Assembly (NCBI GenBank): GCA_023053545.1
Contig: JAKZAN010000001.1
Coordinates: forward strand, 3,554,565-3,618,564
Direction of reading: 5' to 3'
DNA: 64,000 nt
Source of the DNA: Lepidurus packardi
Taxonomy: Eukaryota; Arthropoda; Branchiopoda; Notostraca; Triopsidae
In this document: piece after piece, positions 1 through 10,653 of the stretch
Position numbering within the stretch: the stretch's first letter is position 1
Layout of the letters: each line of letters starts with the position of its first letter
The notes under the pieces: generated by a model
What the model was told of the DNA's origin: nothing
The model's database searches: none
What the model saw: the letters and a program-made list of their open reading frames with translations, nothing else
Translations under genes and position numbers: made by a program

Positions 1-64
1 GATATGGAATAAAAATGTGGTCAAAATCCTCCTGAACCTTGTCGTTTTCTTATTTTGTCTACAG

Positions 65-949
65 CATCCTGTTCAATGGCATTGAAAAGTCTGACGTTTT
101 CGCCGCTCTTCGCTACGCTGCCAAGTTGCCCTTCCGTGCTGGCGTGTCCAAACAAATCGTCCTTTTGACGTGTGATTCGGATTGCGATGCCGAAAACTAC
201 GCTGATGCCCTTACCCTCTTGTTGGAAAATGACATTAACCTGCATCTCTTGCAACCCCGACAACTGCAGTTCCGCACCAAGACCAACGAGGAAAGCAAAG
301 TAATTAAATTCCGTTTGTGTTTCAAACTTTTGAGCTTAAACTGATGGCTACAATTAGTTAGTAGTTGAAGACGACTGTTGCTCTAACTCTTTTTCTTATG
401 CTTTAGTACGTTTTTGGGTTTGATGCTGAGAACGTTTACAGCGCACGCGACGTCCGCAAGATGATCGGCGACAAAGACCTCCGCCGCCAATTGGTCATCC
501 CCAAGGATTTCTGCACACCTTTGGCCCTTGAAACCAACGGCACCTTGTTCGACCTTAGCCAAATGCTAACCGACAAACCGCTCCAAACCAAAAAGTTTGT
601 GGACGTCTTCGTCCGTCGTGTAGCCCTAACTTCCGACCCTAGCGACTGCCAACGTTGTGACTGTTTGACCGACAAAGACGGCGTTGGATATTTACAATGC
701 CAACGTTGCACTTCCCCCTCCATTGAGAAATTCATCAAGGTAAGATCTCTAATTTTTTATTAAATGTAGCTTAGGAGCTGAGAGCTAATTTATTGTTTGT
801 TTATTTCATAGGATTGGGAGAAATTGGCCTATGAAAGCGAGAATTTGTTCGGCGCCAATGAAGTGCAAGTGAACGAAATCCGTAGCGAAGCCCCAGCACC
901 CGTAGTTGCCCCCACTAAAACAAGCAAGAAGTCAAACAAGCGAAACTAA
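65..949 (+). CDS. C-terminal end of a large secreted lipid-transfer protein, probably apolipophorin (partial)
   Basis: Three exons (65-299, 407-739, 812-949) join in phase and end at TAA 947-949. The 5' part of the gene lies outside the window. The first exon reads like a von Willebrand A-like fold: a KLPFRAGVSK segment, a hydrophobic strand KQIVLLTC, then a helix and the strand INLHLL. The second exon carries a cysteine cluster of the form CQRCDC then CQRC (bases about 646-708). The tail is short and basic (TSKKSNKRN). Arthropod apolipophorins, the haemolymph lipid carriers cleaved from a single precursor, end in a comparable cysteine-bearing domain, so I infer that family. The identification rests on remembered resemblance and is the weakest of the named genes. 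Introns are 107 and 72 bp. Confidence 0.55.
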
Positions 950-1380
950 ATACTCCCAAAATAGCCCAAGCATCCGTGTAAACTACAAAAAACTATTTCA
1001 AACTTGTATAACCGAACGAGACCCTGTTACGTCTTTTTTTGGCCTTTTGTTTCCCACCATTTAGAATTTTGTCTTTTGGGGTTTTCCCACCTTATTAAAC
1101 TGGGGAGGATACTATATACAAGCTCAAACAACATACTCTAGTACTTTTTTTTTTAAATTACGTTTGTGTACTTTTGGGACCCAATACTACAGATTTTCTC
1201 CTATTCGAATTTATAACGGGCTACCGACGATTGGGAATTTATTCATTAAACATTTACGGAAACACTAGTAATCGTTACCTCATTTCCAGTGTTAATGGAA
1301 AGCGGCCATCAAAATCACACCACAAAAGAATCAAAAGAAATCACTTTAAGTTCTATGAATTAACATTTTTCTAAAAAAAC
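950..1380. other. 3' flank of the lipid-transfer gene
   Basis: AT-rich sequence follows the stop codon. A poly-T run lies near 1147-1155. I see no convincing reading frame, RNA gene or repeat here. Part of it is presumably the 3' UTR and polyadenylation region. Confidence 0.4.
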
Positions 1381-2300
1381 CTCTCCCGAGTTGTCGACAT
1401 GCGAAGTTTCGTACCGACGTATCGCGTAAATAGCAGGGCGCGCATTACGTTTAAATACCGTAAAATCCCGCTAACGTACACGCAAGGGGACGAAAAATTT
1501 GTACGTTATGGCCGATTGTACGTTTAACAGCAAACGGCCAGTGGGAGGGGTTTGTGCAACACAAATGAGCAAACACAAATCTTGACGTTATAGCCGATTG
1601 TACATTTTAAATAGCAAATGGCCAGTGGGAGGGGTTTGAGTGGGACACGACCACGAAAACTTTTGTTAAGGAGCCCGTGCTCCTCTTCGGCTGGTGTTTT
1701 ACATGCGTTACCGCACGGAATCGCTGGTATTCATCGCTGGTGGTGAACCTCAAGGGACCTCAGTTTTTGTCCACCATAAGCGAAAACAGTATGTTATAGC
1801 GAGATTCTACTGTAAACGAACTATTGGGTTAAAAAAAGCCCCGAAAATTGTCGTTGATCAGGAGCCATGGTACTTTATCGTAACAGAAGTATTTTTTTGT
1901 CACGACAATTTTAGCAAAACTGGTATTAACGAATTCGTTTTTTTCTAAAAAGAACATTAGCAAACGAAAATAACTAAAAACCCCAACACCCGTTTGTCAT
2001 TCGTTTTCCGAGAACGTTTTGAAACCATAATACACACTAGTGTCATTTTTATCTCGGATTTCCGAAACTGGAGAACCTGTTGAAAAACCCACTGGCTTCA
2101 GTCGCGCCATCTCTCGATTATAAACAGAACGCTTGCACATTTTGGTTTTTAGCAGAAAGGTGTTAACATGGAAAATATATTAGGATTAGGGAAAATTGAA
2201 CCAGAACGACAATATAAGTTAAGAAACTGTTTAGTAGACTACCTTAAAGATACTAAACTGATAGAATTTGTGTAATTTTGTTTAAGAATAATAATAACCT
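1381..2300 (+). mobile_element. Composite remnant of a non-LTR retroelement (5' module plus 3' end, coding core missing)
   Basis: Two segments recur elsewhere in the window. Bases 1986-2082 match 10654-10750 almost perfectly over 97 bp; the second copy lies just before a reverse transcriptase. Bases 2163-2300 match 25411-25600, the tail of a second dead retroelement, apart from a block of about 50 bp missing here. The shared tail ends in AATAATAATAACCT. The simplest reading is a non-LTR element that kept its leader and 3' end but lost the coding core. Upstream, 1503-1554 is repeated at 1585-1638, perhaps tandem promoter-type units of the same element. I see no intact coding frame. Confidence 0.6.
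1503..1638. repeat. Imperfect direct repeat, two units of about 52 bp
   Basis: Bases 1503-1554 and 1585-1638 both run ACGTTAT-(g/a)-GCCGATTGTAC through AGCAAA-(c/t)-GGCCAGTGGGAGGGGTTTG with few differences. They are 30 bp apart. They sit upstream of the 97-bp shared retroelement module, so they may belong to that element's leader. Confidence 0.7.
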
Positions 2301-2646
2301 TTTTTAAAAGATAACAAAAACAAAATATATAATTTTAAGTTTTCTTTATACAGTTTTGTCGTACTGTTGGCATGATCTGTATTAAAGTGGAACATCGATA
2401 CCTAAATACTTCTTGTCTTGGATGTAAATCATCTGCCCATCTATAATGCTAGATAACAAATGTAATGATTTAAACGCCTTCCACAGACAATTTTCCACAT
2501 TCCCAAAGCATATTCAGACGTAAAATAATCATGGCAAAAAGTACCGCAAAACAAATGCCTGTCTTTTGCCTTCCAAAACTGTGCTTCCCAGAATTTCTAA
2601 AGAAATGTAAAAACTTTTTAAAAAATAATAAAACACTTCTATCAAG

Positions 2647-5449
2647 TTAAAGCCGTTGTGAAGAACTTCCTGCCTCTGGTTCTTTCTCTTCGCCGTCTTC
2701 TAAAACCCCAGAATTCACTACAAAACATGACAAATTAACCAACGTTTTATAAAGCTTTGTAAGATTTTATATAAACAACTTACGTGACGGTTCTCGGACT
2801 AAACGTAACAATTCTTCCTGCGACATATGCTTTGTCGCTCGCTTAAAGTTCTCTACATGTGTTGCAAAGGAATCCCAAAAGGTTTGACCATCGAACGTCG
2901 TAAAAAGCAAAGAAAATTTCTGGAAAACCATTTCTGCTTTCTGACGTATAGTTTCTGCATGTTTCCGAACTGTTTTCTAAGTTTAAAAAACAAACAAAAA
3001 TAAGATAATTCAATTAAAATCTTCCTCAAATGGAATCAATTAATAACAAACTTGATGATCTGTCAGTTCTCCAGCAAATTTAGGCCCAACGTATCTCTTC
3101 AACTACAAAAAGAGAACGACTACAATTAGCTTATGTCCCCACCAACACGTATTTTTTTAGAAAATATTAAATAGTACCTTTCGAATGGTATCCATGATAC
3201 AAGGGTATTTCTTTAACATGAGTGACGCTACACTCAAATTATACATTTCGTCCAAATACTCAATGGCAGCTTCGCAATGTGGGTGATCCACCACTAAGGC
3301 TTCCTTCAATTTAATATCCAGTTGCAATAGCCGCCCCTCTACTCTCAGCCATCTACATAAACCAATCCATTTAAATAGCATTTGTTTTACTAACAATAAT
3401 AAATAAATAACAAAAGTCCTTTGAAAAAATCGTACTTGTACTCCGTTTTTTTCTTTTCAATTAGCAAATGCTTCTTCTTATCCATTCGCGCGTACTTCAC
3501 TTTCGTTTCCACTTGCCCCTTTACAGCCAAAACGCTTTCATTCATCGAATCATCTCCTTCATTCAACAATGCTTTCGCACTCGCAGGATCCCACTGCAAT
3601 TTCACCTTTTCTTTCTAACAAAAACCAAACGAGAAAATTAGAAAATACAAATTACAACTAGAAAAAACGAAAAACCACAATATACCTTACAGTAACTATT
3701 AAAACTCGTTAAATCTGCCCTTTTTTCGTCATCGCTTACCTGATTTTTGCTTTCTTCATTCTCTACCAAACTTTCTTCCTTGAGCTTCACTTTTTTGGCT
3801 GGATTCGCAGCGTCTCCATCAACTTCTACCTTCTCTTTTACTTTACTTTTCTTCACCGACTGTGGAGTCTTGGTTTCCTTCGTTTTGGCGCTCTTTTTGG
3901 CCACTTTCGGGGTGGAGCCTTCCGGTCTAAGAGCCTCTGCCCCGCCTCTTTCGCCTGATTCTTCGTTGGGCTGGTTCTCTTTGGCGTCATGGGATGGTTT
4001 GTCGCCCAAACTTTGTTCTTTCTCTTTTGCAACTTTGGACTGGACTACTTTGCGTCTCTTGGAAACTACCGTTTGAGATTCGGGATCGGCAGGACCTATC
4101 TGCCTTGTGTGACTACGATCGGGGGAAATCGGCAGATCTTCGCCGTCGTCGGCGAACCGTTTCGGTTTGATTTTGCGACCGCTGCGACTTACTCGCTCGC
4201 CTGGTTCTGACTGAAGTTCTGAGGGACGATTGACGGCTGGGGTGGCTACTGGCTCGGGTTTATCGGTCGTCAATTCCGAGGTTGTGGGCGGGGTTTCTTT
4301 GTCTGATAACTCAGACGAAGGGGCATTTTCTTTGTTTGGCGACTCGGCAACGCTAGGACTGGTAGGTACGTGAACCTCCTCGGGCTGGGGAGGAGAAAGA
4401 AGAGGAGGTTGAGCTTCTTTGACCTCCAGAAGAGGAACAGGCTTCGTGGAAGCCTTAGCTGGGGCTTTTTTCTTCTTAGGCGGCGTTTCTTTAGCTTTTT
4501 CCTGTGACTTAACGTTCATAAGAACAAAAGAATCAGAACATAACATGTTTTATACCGTCGAAGGCTGTGGAACTTCTAGTTGGGGTGCAGAGCCTTCAGG
4601 GATCTTATCTGTCGTATCTTTCGTTCCTTCTGCGTCTTTTTTAACAGGAATGCTACTGAAAGGTTGATTAGGTTCTTCGTTGCTTGGTACATTCGGTTTC
4701 TGATCACTCAATTCATCGACGTTTTCTTTTGATGACTCCTAAACGCACAAAAAAGAAAAAAATTGGTTATAAGGCAGTTAAGTGAGGGTTTGAAACTACT
4801 TCTGGTTGCTCTGTGTCTGAAGAATCGTCCATTTGAAGGCCCATGTCAGGATTTTCCACAATTTCCAGAAGGGCTTGGTTAAAACCTTTGAGTTTCCTTG
4901 AATTTCCGTACTTGCCCACGTTTTCTTCATAGCGAAAGACTTCGTCGCTCTTTACAGTGCCACTACGAGAAATTGTAAAGAGGTTATTAATACACAGATG
5001 GTTAAAGCCCCACAAAAGAATGTCAGCCCCACATATTGGCTTGGTTTAGAACTTATGTCTGTCCTAGACTGCTCAATTTGAGGGCAAGATGCCTAAACTT
5101 TTGCTTTTAGACTCGTTTGAGTTCTGCAATAAGACTTGAATTGCAGAGAAGTCTGATCGAAGTCCAATTTTTGTGTATTTAATATTTTTTCCTTTTAATT
5201 CTGGGAATTTTCAAGCAAAATACTCACGTTTCGTACGTTCCATAGAAAAATACGCGGTAACGAGTGCCTTTGGATAGAACTTGATCCACCTGAATGAGTT
5301 GCAAAGTTGTGAGTATTTATTTATCTTTATTTTATTTTGAGAATATAAAGCCAAGGTTGTTATAATTAGCTCACCCTGGCAGGCCAAGGCGGGTAGCCGC
5401 GAACTTTGGCAAATACTTTTTCGCCAACGTTAAACTCACTCGAGGACAT
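2647..5449 (-). CDS. PWWP- and IBD-containing chromatin protein, LEDGF/HDGF-like (copy A)
   Basis: Ten exons join in phase to about 639 residues: 5449-5375, 5289-5228, 4962-4800, 4738-4556, 4507-3740, 3614-3436, 3352-3178, 3102-3052, 2976-2784 and 2717-2647 (TAA). The N-terminus is a PWWP domain (GEKVFAKVRGYPPWPAR, residues 9-25, continuing through VFFYGTY), the module that reads methylated H3K36. A long charged linker holds a basic RSGRKIKPKRF patch like the LEDGF AT-hook/NLS region. The C-terminal third is the integrase-binding domain, about residues 477-595. LEDGF tethers partner proteins to active chromatin. The residue equivalent to human Asp366 is retained as D499 by ungapped alignment. 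The neighbour downstream on the same strand side is its tandem paralogue at 6231-9097. Confidence 0.9.
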
Positions 5450-6230
5450 CACGTTGAGTTTTTTTTTTATGATACAACGAACGGGAAAACGAAACTTAAG
5501 GCGTTAAATATATGGAATGCACAGTGTTTGGCTTCGCTTGGACTCTTTTGTTGTTGTTTCTTAACTGGCGTTATTCACGCGGTGGGAGATGTGAACTGAA
5601 CGAATGACGAATGCTAGATGGCAGTACGGGGCAAAATTAATTTTTAATTTAGTACATTCGATATATTCACAGCTAACCAAACCAACTTCACCTAATCAAA
5701 CTCATTCAACTGTACATAGAACCAGTTAAATTCTTATTAAATTAACTGAGATCTATGCACACTTATTATTAATATTACTGGAAACATGTTGAAGTGTTTT
5801 TATCGATATGAAAATAATATCGATATAGCAGTGCACTTGTTCTCATTGGTTTTTTCCCTATTTCCTGGCCAATCCGCTTTTAGAAAAGAAATCTCAGACA
5901 TCAAGTACAGAAACCATACAAATTTGCTAATTTAACATCAATTAGTTTAAAATCTAGATGTGTATTACAACAATCAGATGTGTTCTTCAGAAAATCTACT
6001 ATTTTGTCTAGACTCAATAATCAGTGTAAAAGCATTTTTCTCCGTTCTCCAATTCTACTAAAAGAAAAGCACATGTTAACGTAACGTAACAGGTCTCAAG
6101 AGTTCTCCCAGGCTTATTTTATGGCTGCTTATGAATTATGATTGCCAACATCCAAACTAGGTATTTCTAAAGTAATGAAAAGTGGTAGACATTTACTGTA
6201 AACACAATCATCCCAAAGCAAACGTGAAAT
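5450..6230. promoter_or_regulatory. Spacer between the two PWWP-IBD genes, with a pair of DRE-like boxes
   Basis: This 781-bp AT-rich spacer lies upstream of copy A and downstream of copy B. It contains two perfect TATCGATA boxes at 5801-5808 and 5818-5825, start to start 17 bp apart. In insects this sequence is the DREF-binding element of many housekeeping and growth-related promoters. The boxes are about 350 bp upstream of the copy A start codon. No TATA box is obvious. Function is inferred from the motif only. Confidence 0.5.
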
Positions 6231-9097
6231 CTAAGCAATCTTGCCTTGATTTTCTAGAGTTAGAAAGGCTACTTGATTCTCACTTAAATTTTTCGTCGCT
6301 GTTCTAAACTTCTCAAGTGAATCGTAGAAGAAGTCCCAAAATGTAACTCCGGCAGGAGGACGAGCGAACAGGGGTTTAATTTGTTTTTCTAGAATCGCAT
6401 CCGCCTTTTTGCGAATAATTTTCGACTGTCGTTCAAACAAATCCTAACAATAAATATAAGATTATCTATGGTATATTGTAATATTATAAACAAGTTCCCT
6501 AACTTTCAAAGAGTTCGATTCCAGTACGCTTGGATGGGGCCCAACATAGCGTCTGAGCTTCCGAATTGTGTCTATAATGATTGGGTGTTTTTTAACCATG
6601 AGTGCTTCCAGTTTCAATGCGTTGAAATCTTCCAAATGCTCAATGGCTTTACTGCACTGGGGATTTTTGACGTTTAAGACTCTCCTAATATCTCCCTCTA
6701 TTTTCACCATTTTGTTTTCCTCGCGCAAAAATCTTAACGTCCATGTCTTGATCATTAGTAGCTTTTCAAATTTGATAACATATATAATTTTTCTTACCTT
6801 TTTCGGTCGACACAATTCGGTGGTACCATACGTTCTTCTTCATCAAGCGGAAAATCAGACTCGGAATCTGCGTCAGACATGATACGATTCTGTGATGCCG
6901 ATTTCCGCTGTGAGACGCTTGGAGACTTTTCTGTCGATTTGGTAGGATTTGCTTCCTCTGACGCGTTAGACGATTGCTACAGTAGATGTGTTGAAATTAA
7001 CAATAGCTTGTGATTTTATATTATTGTTTCTAATTTTCTATGTTTGATAATCCTATCAATAAAAACGAACGATAGTGCGACAGCGTGAAAATTGTTGACG
7101 GCGTTCTGAGTAATTACCCGATTGAAATTAAACGGGAGAAATCCTTCTCTTAATTCTTTTCTTGTTTTTTTTTTTAAAAGAGTTCCATGGTTGAACATCC
7201 CAGCATTATTATTTTTTAAGCCAAAAATTCGCAAAGTGAATTTAAATTATAGGCGGCAAAGCAAAAACGACCGTTTGATAATTTGGCGCGCTTAATTCAA
7301 ATAATGGCGACAATGTTCGTCAACGGTTTTGTGATACAGTATTGTAATATTGTAAACCTTACCGAGTTTTGATTTAATTCTTTCGTAGGCAATTTTTTTT
7401 TTTTGGCACTAGGTTCCACACCGCTTGCGGTAAGATCAGCCGAACTCTCTTTTGACGTTTCTTCCTCTAAGTTTTCAGATTCCCCATTGTTTTCTTCATC
7501 TGTGACTGCTGCTGGGCCTTAACAAAACAAGTTCAAATCTTAAAAGTTTTTCTTTATTTTAACATCACTTTACCAATTATAGTGTCTAAGCACAAATATA
7601 GCCTTAAGAATTAACTTCATGTTAATTCTTGAATTAATATTAACTTAAGTCTAACTTGAGCAGCATAACTTACCATCGTTGTACGATGATACATTTTGGG
7701 TACATTGACGCTTTGTTCTCTCCGTGTTATCATGTTTGGTTGGATGCGAGCTTTTTTTGCAATTCTGGGGAATAATTTTCTTCTTTCTGCGTACTGTCCT
7801 GTATTTCTTTCCCATATTTTCATTTCCACTATCCATCGCATTCGACTCCTAGAAAACAAACAACGATCACGAATTTAGCCTCTAAAACCTAAGAAAAACG
7901 TTATGTACTTCTGAACTCCTTGACTGTGTCATTCCAATGACGTCATCATCGTGGCCCGATCTCGCGTTACTCAATCCTGCATCTCTTTGCGTAGTTTCTA
8001 TGTCTGTCTCAGTGCCGCTATTTTCTAGTACTTCTTTTTCATTTCGACTTGTTTCTACTACTTGCGACTCCTTTTTATTTGCAACGTCGATTTCCGAACC
8101 TTCAGTTAGTTCTATAACGTCGGATTCATCAAGATCCTCTGCTCGGGGGACTTCAAATGAGCCCAAGTACTGCAGGGACGCAGGATTGTCACTCTCCTCG
8201 ACACTGTTGATCACGATGGCAACCGCTGGAGTGGTTGCAGCTGGAATTTTGCGCCTCGGAACCTCCGTTGGCTTCATCAAGACCTTAACCTCGTCAACGA
8301 CTTTCTGCGGGAGGTTTTTATCCCCGGTATGTTGCTTTACCGTGTCTAGCACGAGATTAGGCGACTGACTTCTGCATATTTGAGCTAAATCTGCCTCCAG
8401 AACCGGCGCTTTGGTTATTTCTTGTGGAAACGCGGAGGAAGAATTCGTTGTTGGGCGAGATGGAGACGACTCGGGCTCCGTTACTTCTTCTACTGAGTCC
8501 GGATTCTCTGTTTTGGGGTCTTGGTGGCTGGGCAGGGGTGTTCCTTCCTTGGGGTCTTGTCTGGTATCGGTACTTTCCCAATCCGAGTCTTCTAAAGCTT
8601 CTTCCATCATGAGAGTAGGTTTTTGGTACGTTCGACTAAAGGTAGAATCGTCGTCCTCAGCTTCCTCGAGTGCTTTCATGAAACCACGCCCCTTTCGCGC
8701 TTTTCCGGAGGCCATTTTCTCTTTGTGTTCCTCGAAGGGAAAGACTTGCTCGGCTTTCAGTTCACTTCTAAAGTAAGTCGCACGAAAACGGTGAAAATAA
8801 GTGACAAATAAAGTTTAAAAAAAAAAAAAATCTTACGAATTGTAGGTTCCGTAGAAAAGAACTTTGTACTTTGACTTTGTGGAGGATTTGTCTTGGCGAA
8901 CAACCTAAATTTGGAGAAAGACAGCAAGAAAAAATGTGAAAATAAATTTGTAAATAATTAATGATATTTAGAATAAATAATAATAAATAAAGTGAATAAC
9001 AAGTAGAAGTTCACACCTTGGCAGGCCATGGAGGATATCCTCTTACTTTGGCAAAGACTTTTTCGCCAACTTTAAATGTCTGTCGCGAAGAGTCCAT
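6231..9097 (-). CDS. PWWP- and IBD-containing chromatin protein, LEDGF/HDGF-like (copy B)
   Basis: Eight exons join in phase to about 652 residues: 9097-9017, 8904-8837, 8767-7909, 7848-7674, 7517-7363, 6976-6798, 6732-6504 and 6443-6231 (TAG). The first exon repeats copy A (GEKVFAKVRGYPPWPAK) and the next gives VLFYGTY, so the PWWP domain is intact. The linker is acidic and Ser/Thr-rich, with basic blocks such as RTVRRKKK and AKKKK. The C-terminus is an IBD (HLEDFNALKLEALMVKKHP, then TIRKLRRYVGP). The intron that splits the IBD after TIRK in copy A is absent here. The position equivalent to human LEDGF Asp366 is Lys528, unlike copy A. This is a tandem duplicate that has diverged well outside the PWWP core. 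Confidence 0.88.
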
Positions 9098-9661
9098 TAT
9101 TTCTAAAACTCGACTTCATAGATATTTTACAAGTCTTCGGGAAAAAAACGGATTCTTGTAGTGTACGCTGCTTAAGCACTTTAATATGTACTTATTGCCA
9201 ACTTATCGAATTTGGGAGAATCAAAACAAAGCACGCTACGACAAGATCATAACGCCGGCTGCTAGTAAAGTTGCCGATTTCACATCATAGATGGCTTCAC
9301 AGAATTAATATAGGAAAAATTGAAACGCGAAGAATTGCTGAAGAACGAGCGACTTTTAAGAAATAATAATTACTTTCACGCGTAAAAGAGCTTTTGCTTA
9401 GTTAAAAGCTACGTTTACTCCTGTTGAAGAAATGATAATATTTTAGCACTGAAACGAATTATGCTCACAAAATTTCTTACCATAAATAAAGTATCAACCT
9501 TTCAACTAGAATTCCCGACTAAATAACGCAAATTGTTACTAAAAAGTACTAAGAACTTTTGTATTCATTAGCTAGCGGAGGGAATATGTACAGAAAAGAA
9601 AGCAAATGTTTTGACTTTACAATTCGATAGATGTGGCCTATATTCGACGTAAGGACTTTTG
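9098..9661. other. Intergenic region between copy B and PAM16
   Basis: AT-rich 564 bp holding the 5' flank of the PWWP-IBD copy B and the 3' flank of PAM16. I see no further reading frame, RNA gene or notable repeat. Confidence 0.5.
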
Positions 9662-10125
9662 CTATTCCGTCTTGGCGTTACTACTCGTCGATGCTTCTTG
9701 TTTACTAGCTTGAACTCTCAGTTCTTCATCAAGTCGTTCTTTGGCTCTGTAAATTTTGGACTGCAGGTAGAAAGAGCCTCCCTTGTTCTTGTCATTAACT
9801 TGAAATAAATGTTCATAGTTCTTCTGAATCGCTTCAGGGTTCAGTTTATTGACGTTCAGGATTTGCTGAGCTTCTTCTAATGTGATTCCAGCTTTAGCAT
9901 TCGCAGCTGCTCGGGCTGCTCCTCCCGCTCCACCACCAGCTCGATTTGCTGCTTGCTGACTTGCTTGGAATTCTTGTTTTAGTGCTCGAGCAAATGCTCT
10001 GCCCACAACCTTACATAAGAGAACAAGAAAATCACAAAATAAATAAACACTAATTACTAAAATTATGTGTTACTTATAACTACCTGTGTCCCAAGGACTA
10101 CAATTTGCACAAGATATTTGGCCAT
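9662..10125 (-). CDS. PAM16: Mitochondrial import motor subunit PAM16/Tim16 (Magmas)
   Basis: Two exons (10125-10084 and 10009-9662) give 129 residues, close to the family's usual 125. The protein starts [28 protein letters not shown], a hydrophobic inner-membrane-associated N-terminus. A Gly/Ala-rich stretch follows. Then comes the degenerate J-like domain ([13 protein letters not shown], then [23 protein letters not shown]), which lacks the HPD motif. PAM16 pairs with PAM18 on the matrix side of TIM23 and restrains its stimulation of mtHsp70. The C-terminal tail is Ser/Thr-rich and variable. The 74-bp intron lies after GTQ. Spelled in two parts: [12 protein letters not shown] and [12 protein letters not shown]. 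Confidence 0.95.
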
Positions 10126-10430
10126 AGATATTTAATTCTGCAATAAATAAGCCAAAAGTAAAACCGGCAATATTGATGTAATATTTACCCCACGTGAAAA
10201 AATTTGGATTCCTTGAGAAGGTTTAAAATCAACTGAACAGATGGCGCTGTTGAGCATAAACTTTATTTCAACACATTCTCCGGATTTAGTTACATACGTA
10301 CGTAAAGTGTCAAACATGACACTACTGTGTCATTGGCCAACAATGAATTCTTCTTTTTTCAGCTAGTGGAGTGAAAGAAAATTCAAATTTTAGCGACTCT
10401 CATCAACGAAAATTCATGAGAATCGTGAAG
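10126..10430. other. 5' flank of PAM16
   Basis: AT-rich sequence of 305 bp, presumably containing the PAM16 promoter and 5' UTR. No clear core motif is visible. It ends where the CCTAA-like array begins. Confidence 0.4.
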
Positions 10431-10616
10431 CTAACCTAACTTAATAACCTAACCTAAGCTAACCTAACTTAATAACCTAACCTAAGCTAACCTAACCTAA
10501 TCAAACCTAAACTAACCTAATCAAACCTAAACTAACCTAATCAAACCTAAACTAACCTAACCTATCCTAACTTAACCTAACCTAACCTATCCTAACTTAA
10601 CCTAACCTAAACTAAT
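10431..10616. repeat. Degenerate telomere-like CCTAA (TTAGG-type) array
   Basis: About 186 bp built from CCTAA/CTAAC/CTTAA-type pentamers. Higher-order units are visible: AATCAAACCTAAACTAACCT occurs three times in a row, and a block of about 28 bp starting CCTAACCTAAGC occurs twice. TTAGG is the ancestral arthropod telomere repeat. The degeneracy and the chromosomal genes on both sides argue for an interstitial array, not a chromosome end. It stops 37 bp before the retroelement leader at 10654. Confidence 0.8.
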
Positions 10617-10653
10617 GTATTTACAATCCAACTACCATTTTTGAATTCGAGTG

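Noticed and set aside
3747-4210. Long Ser/Phe-rich open frames on the plus strand opposite the LEDGF linker
   Set aside because: They mirror the Lys/Glu/Ser-rich exon of copy A on the other strand and show no domain; chance antisense frames.
7937-8776. Plus-strand open frames of 121-143 codons opposite copy B exon 3
   Set aside because: Antisense shadow of the large coding exon, with no splice or domain logic of their own.
10431-10616. True chromosome end
   Set aside because: The array is degenerate and flanked on both sides by genes and single-copy sequence, so it is interstitial.
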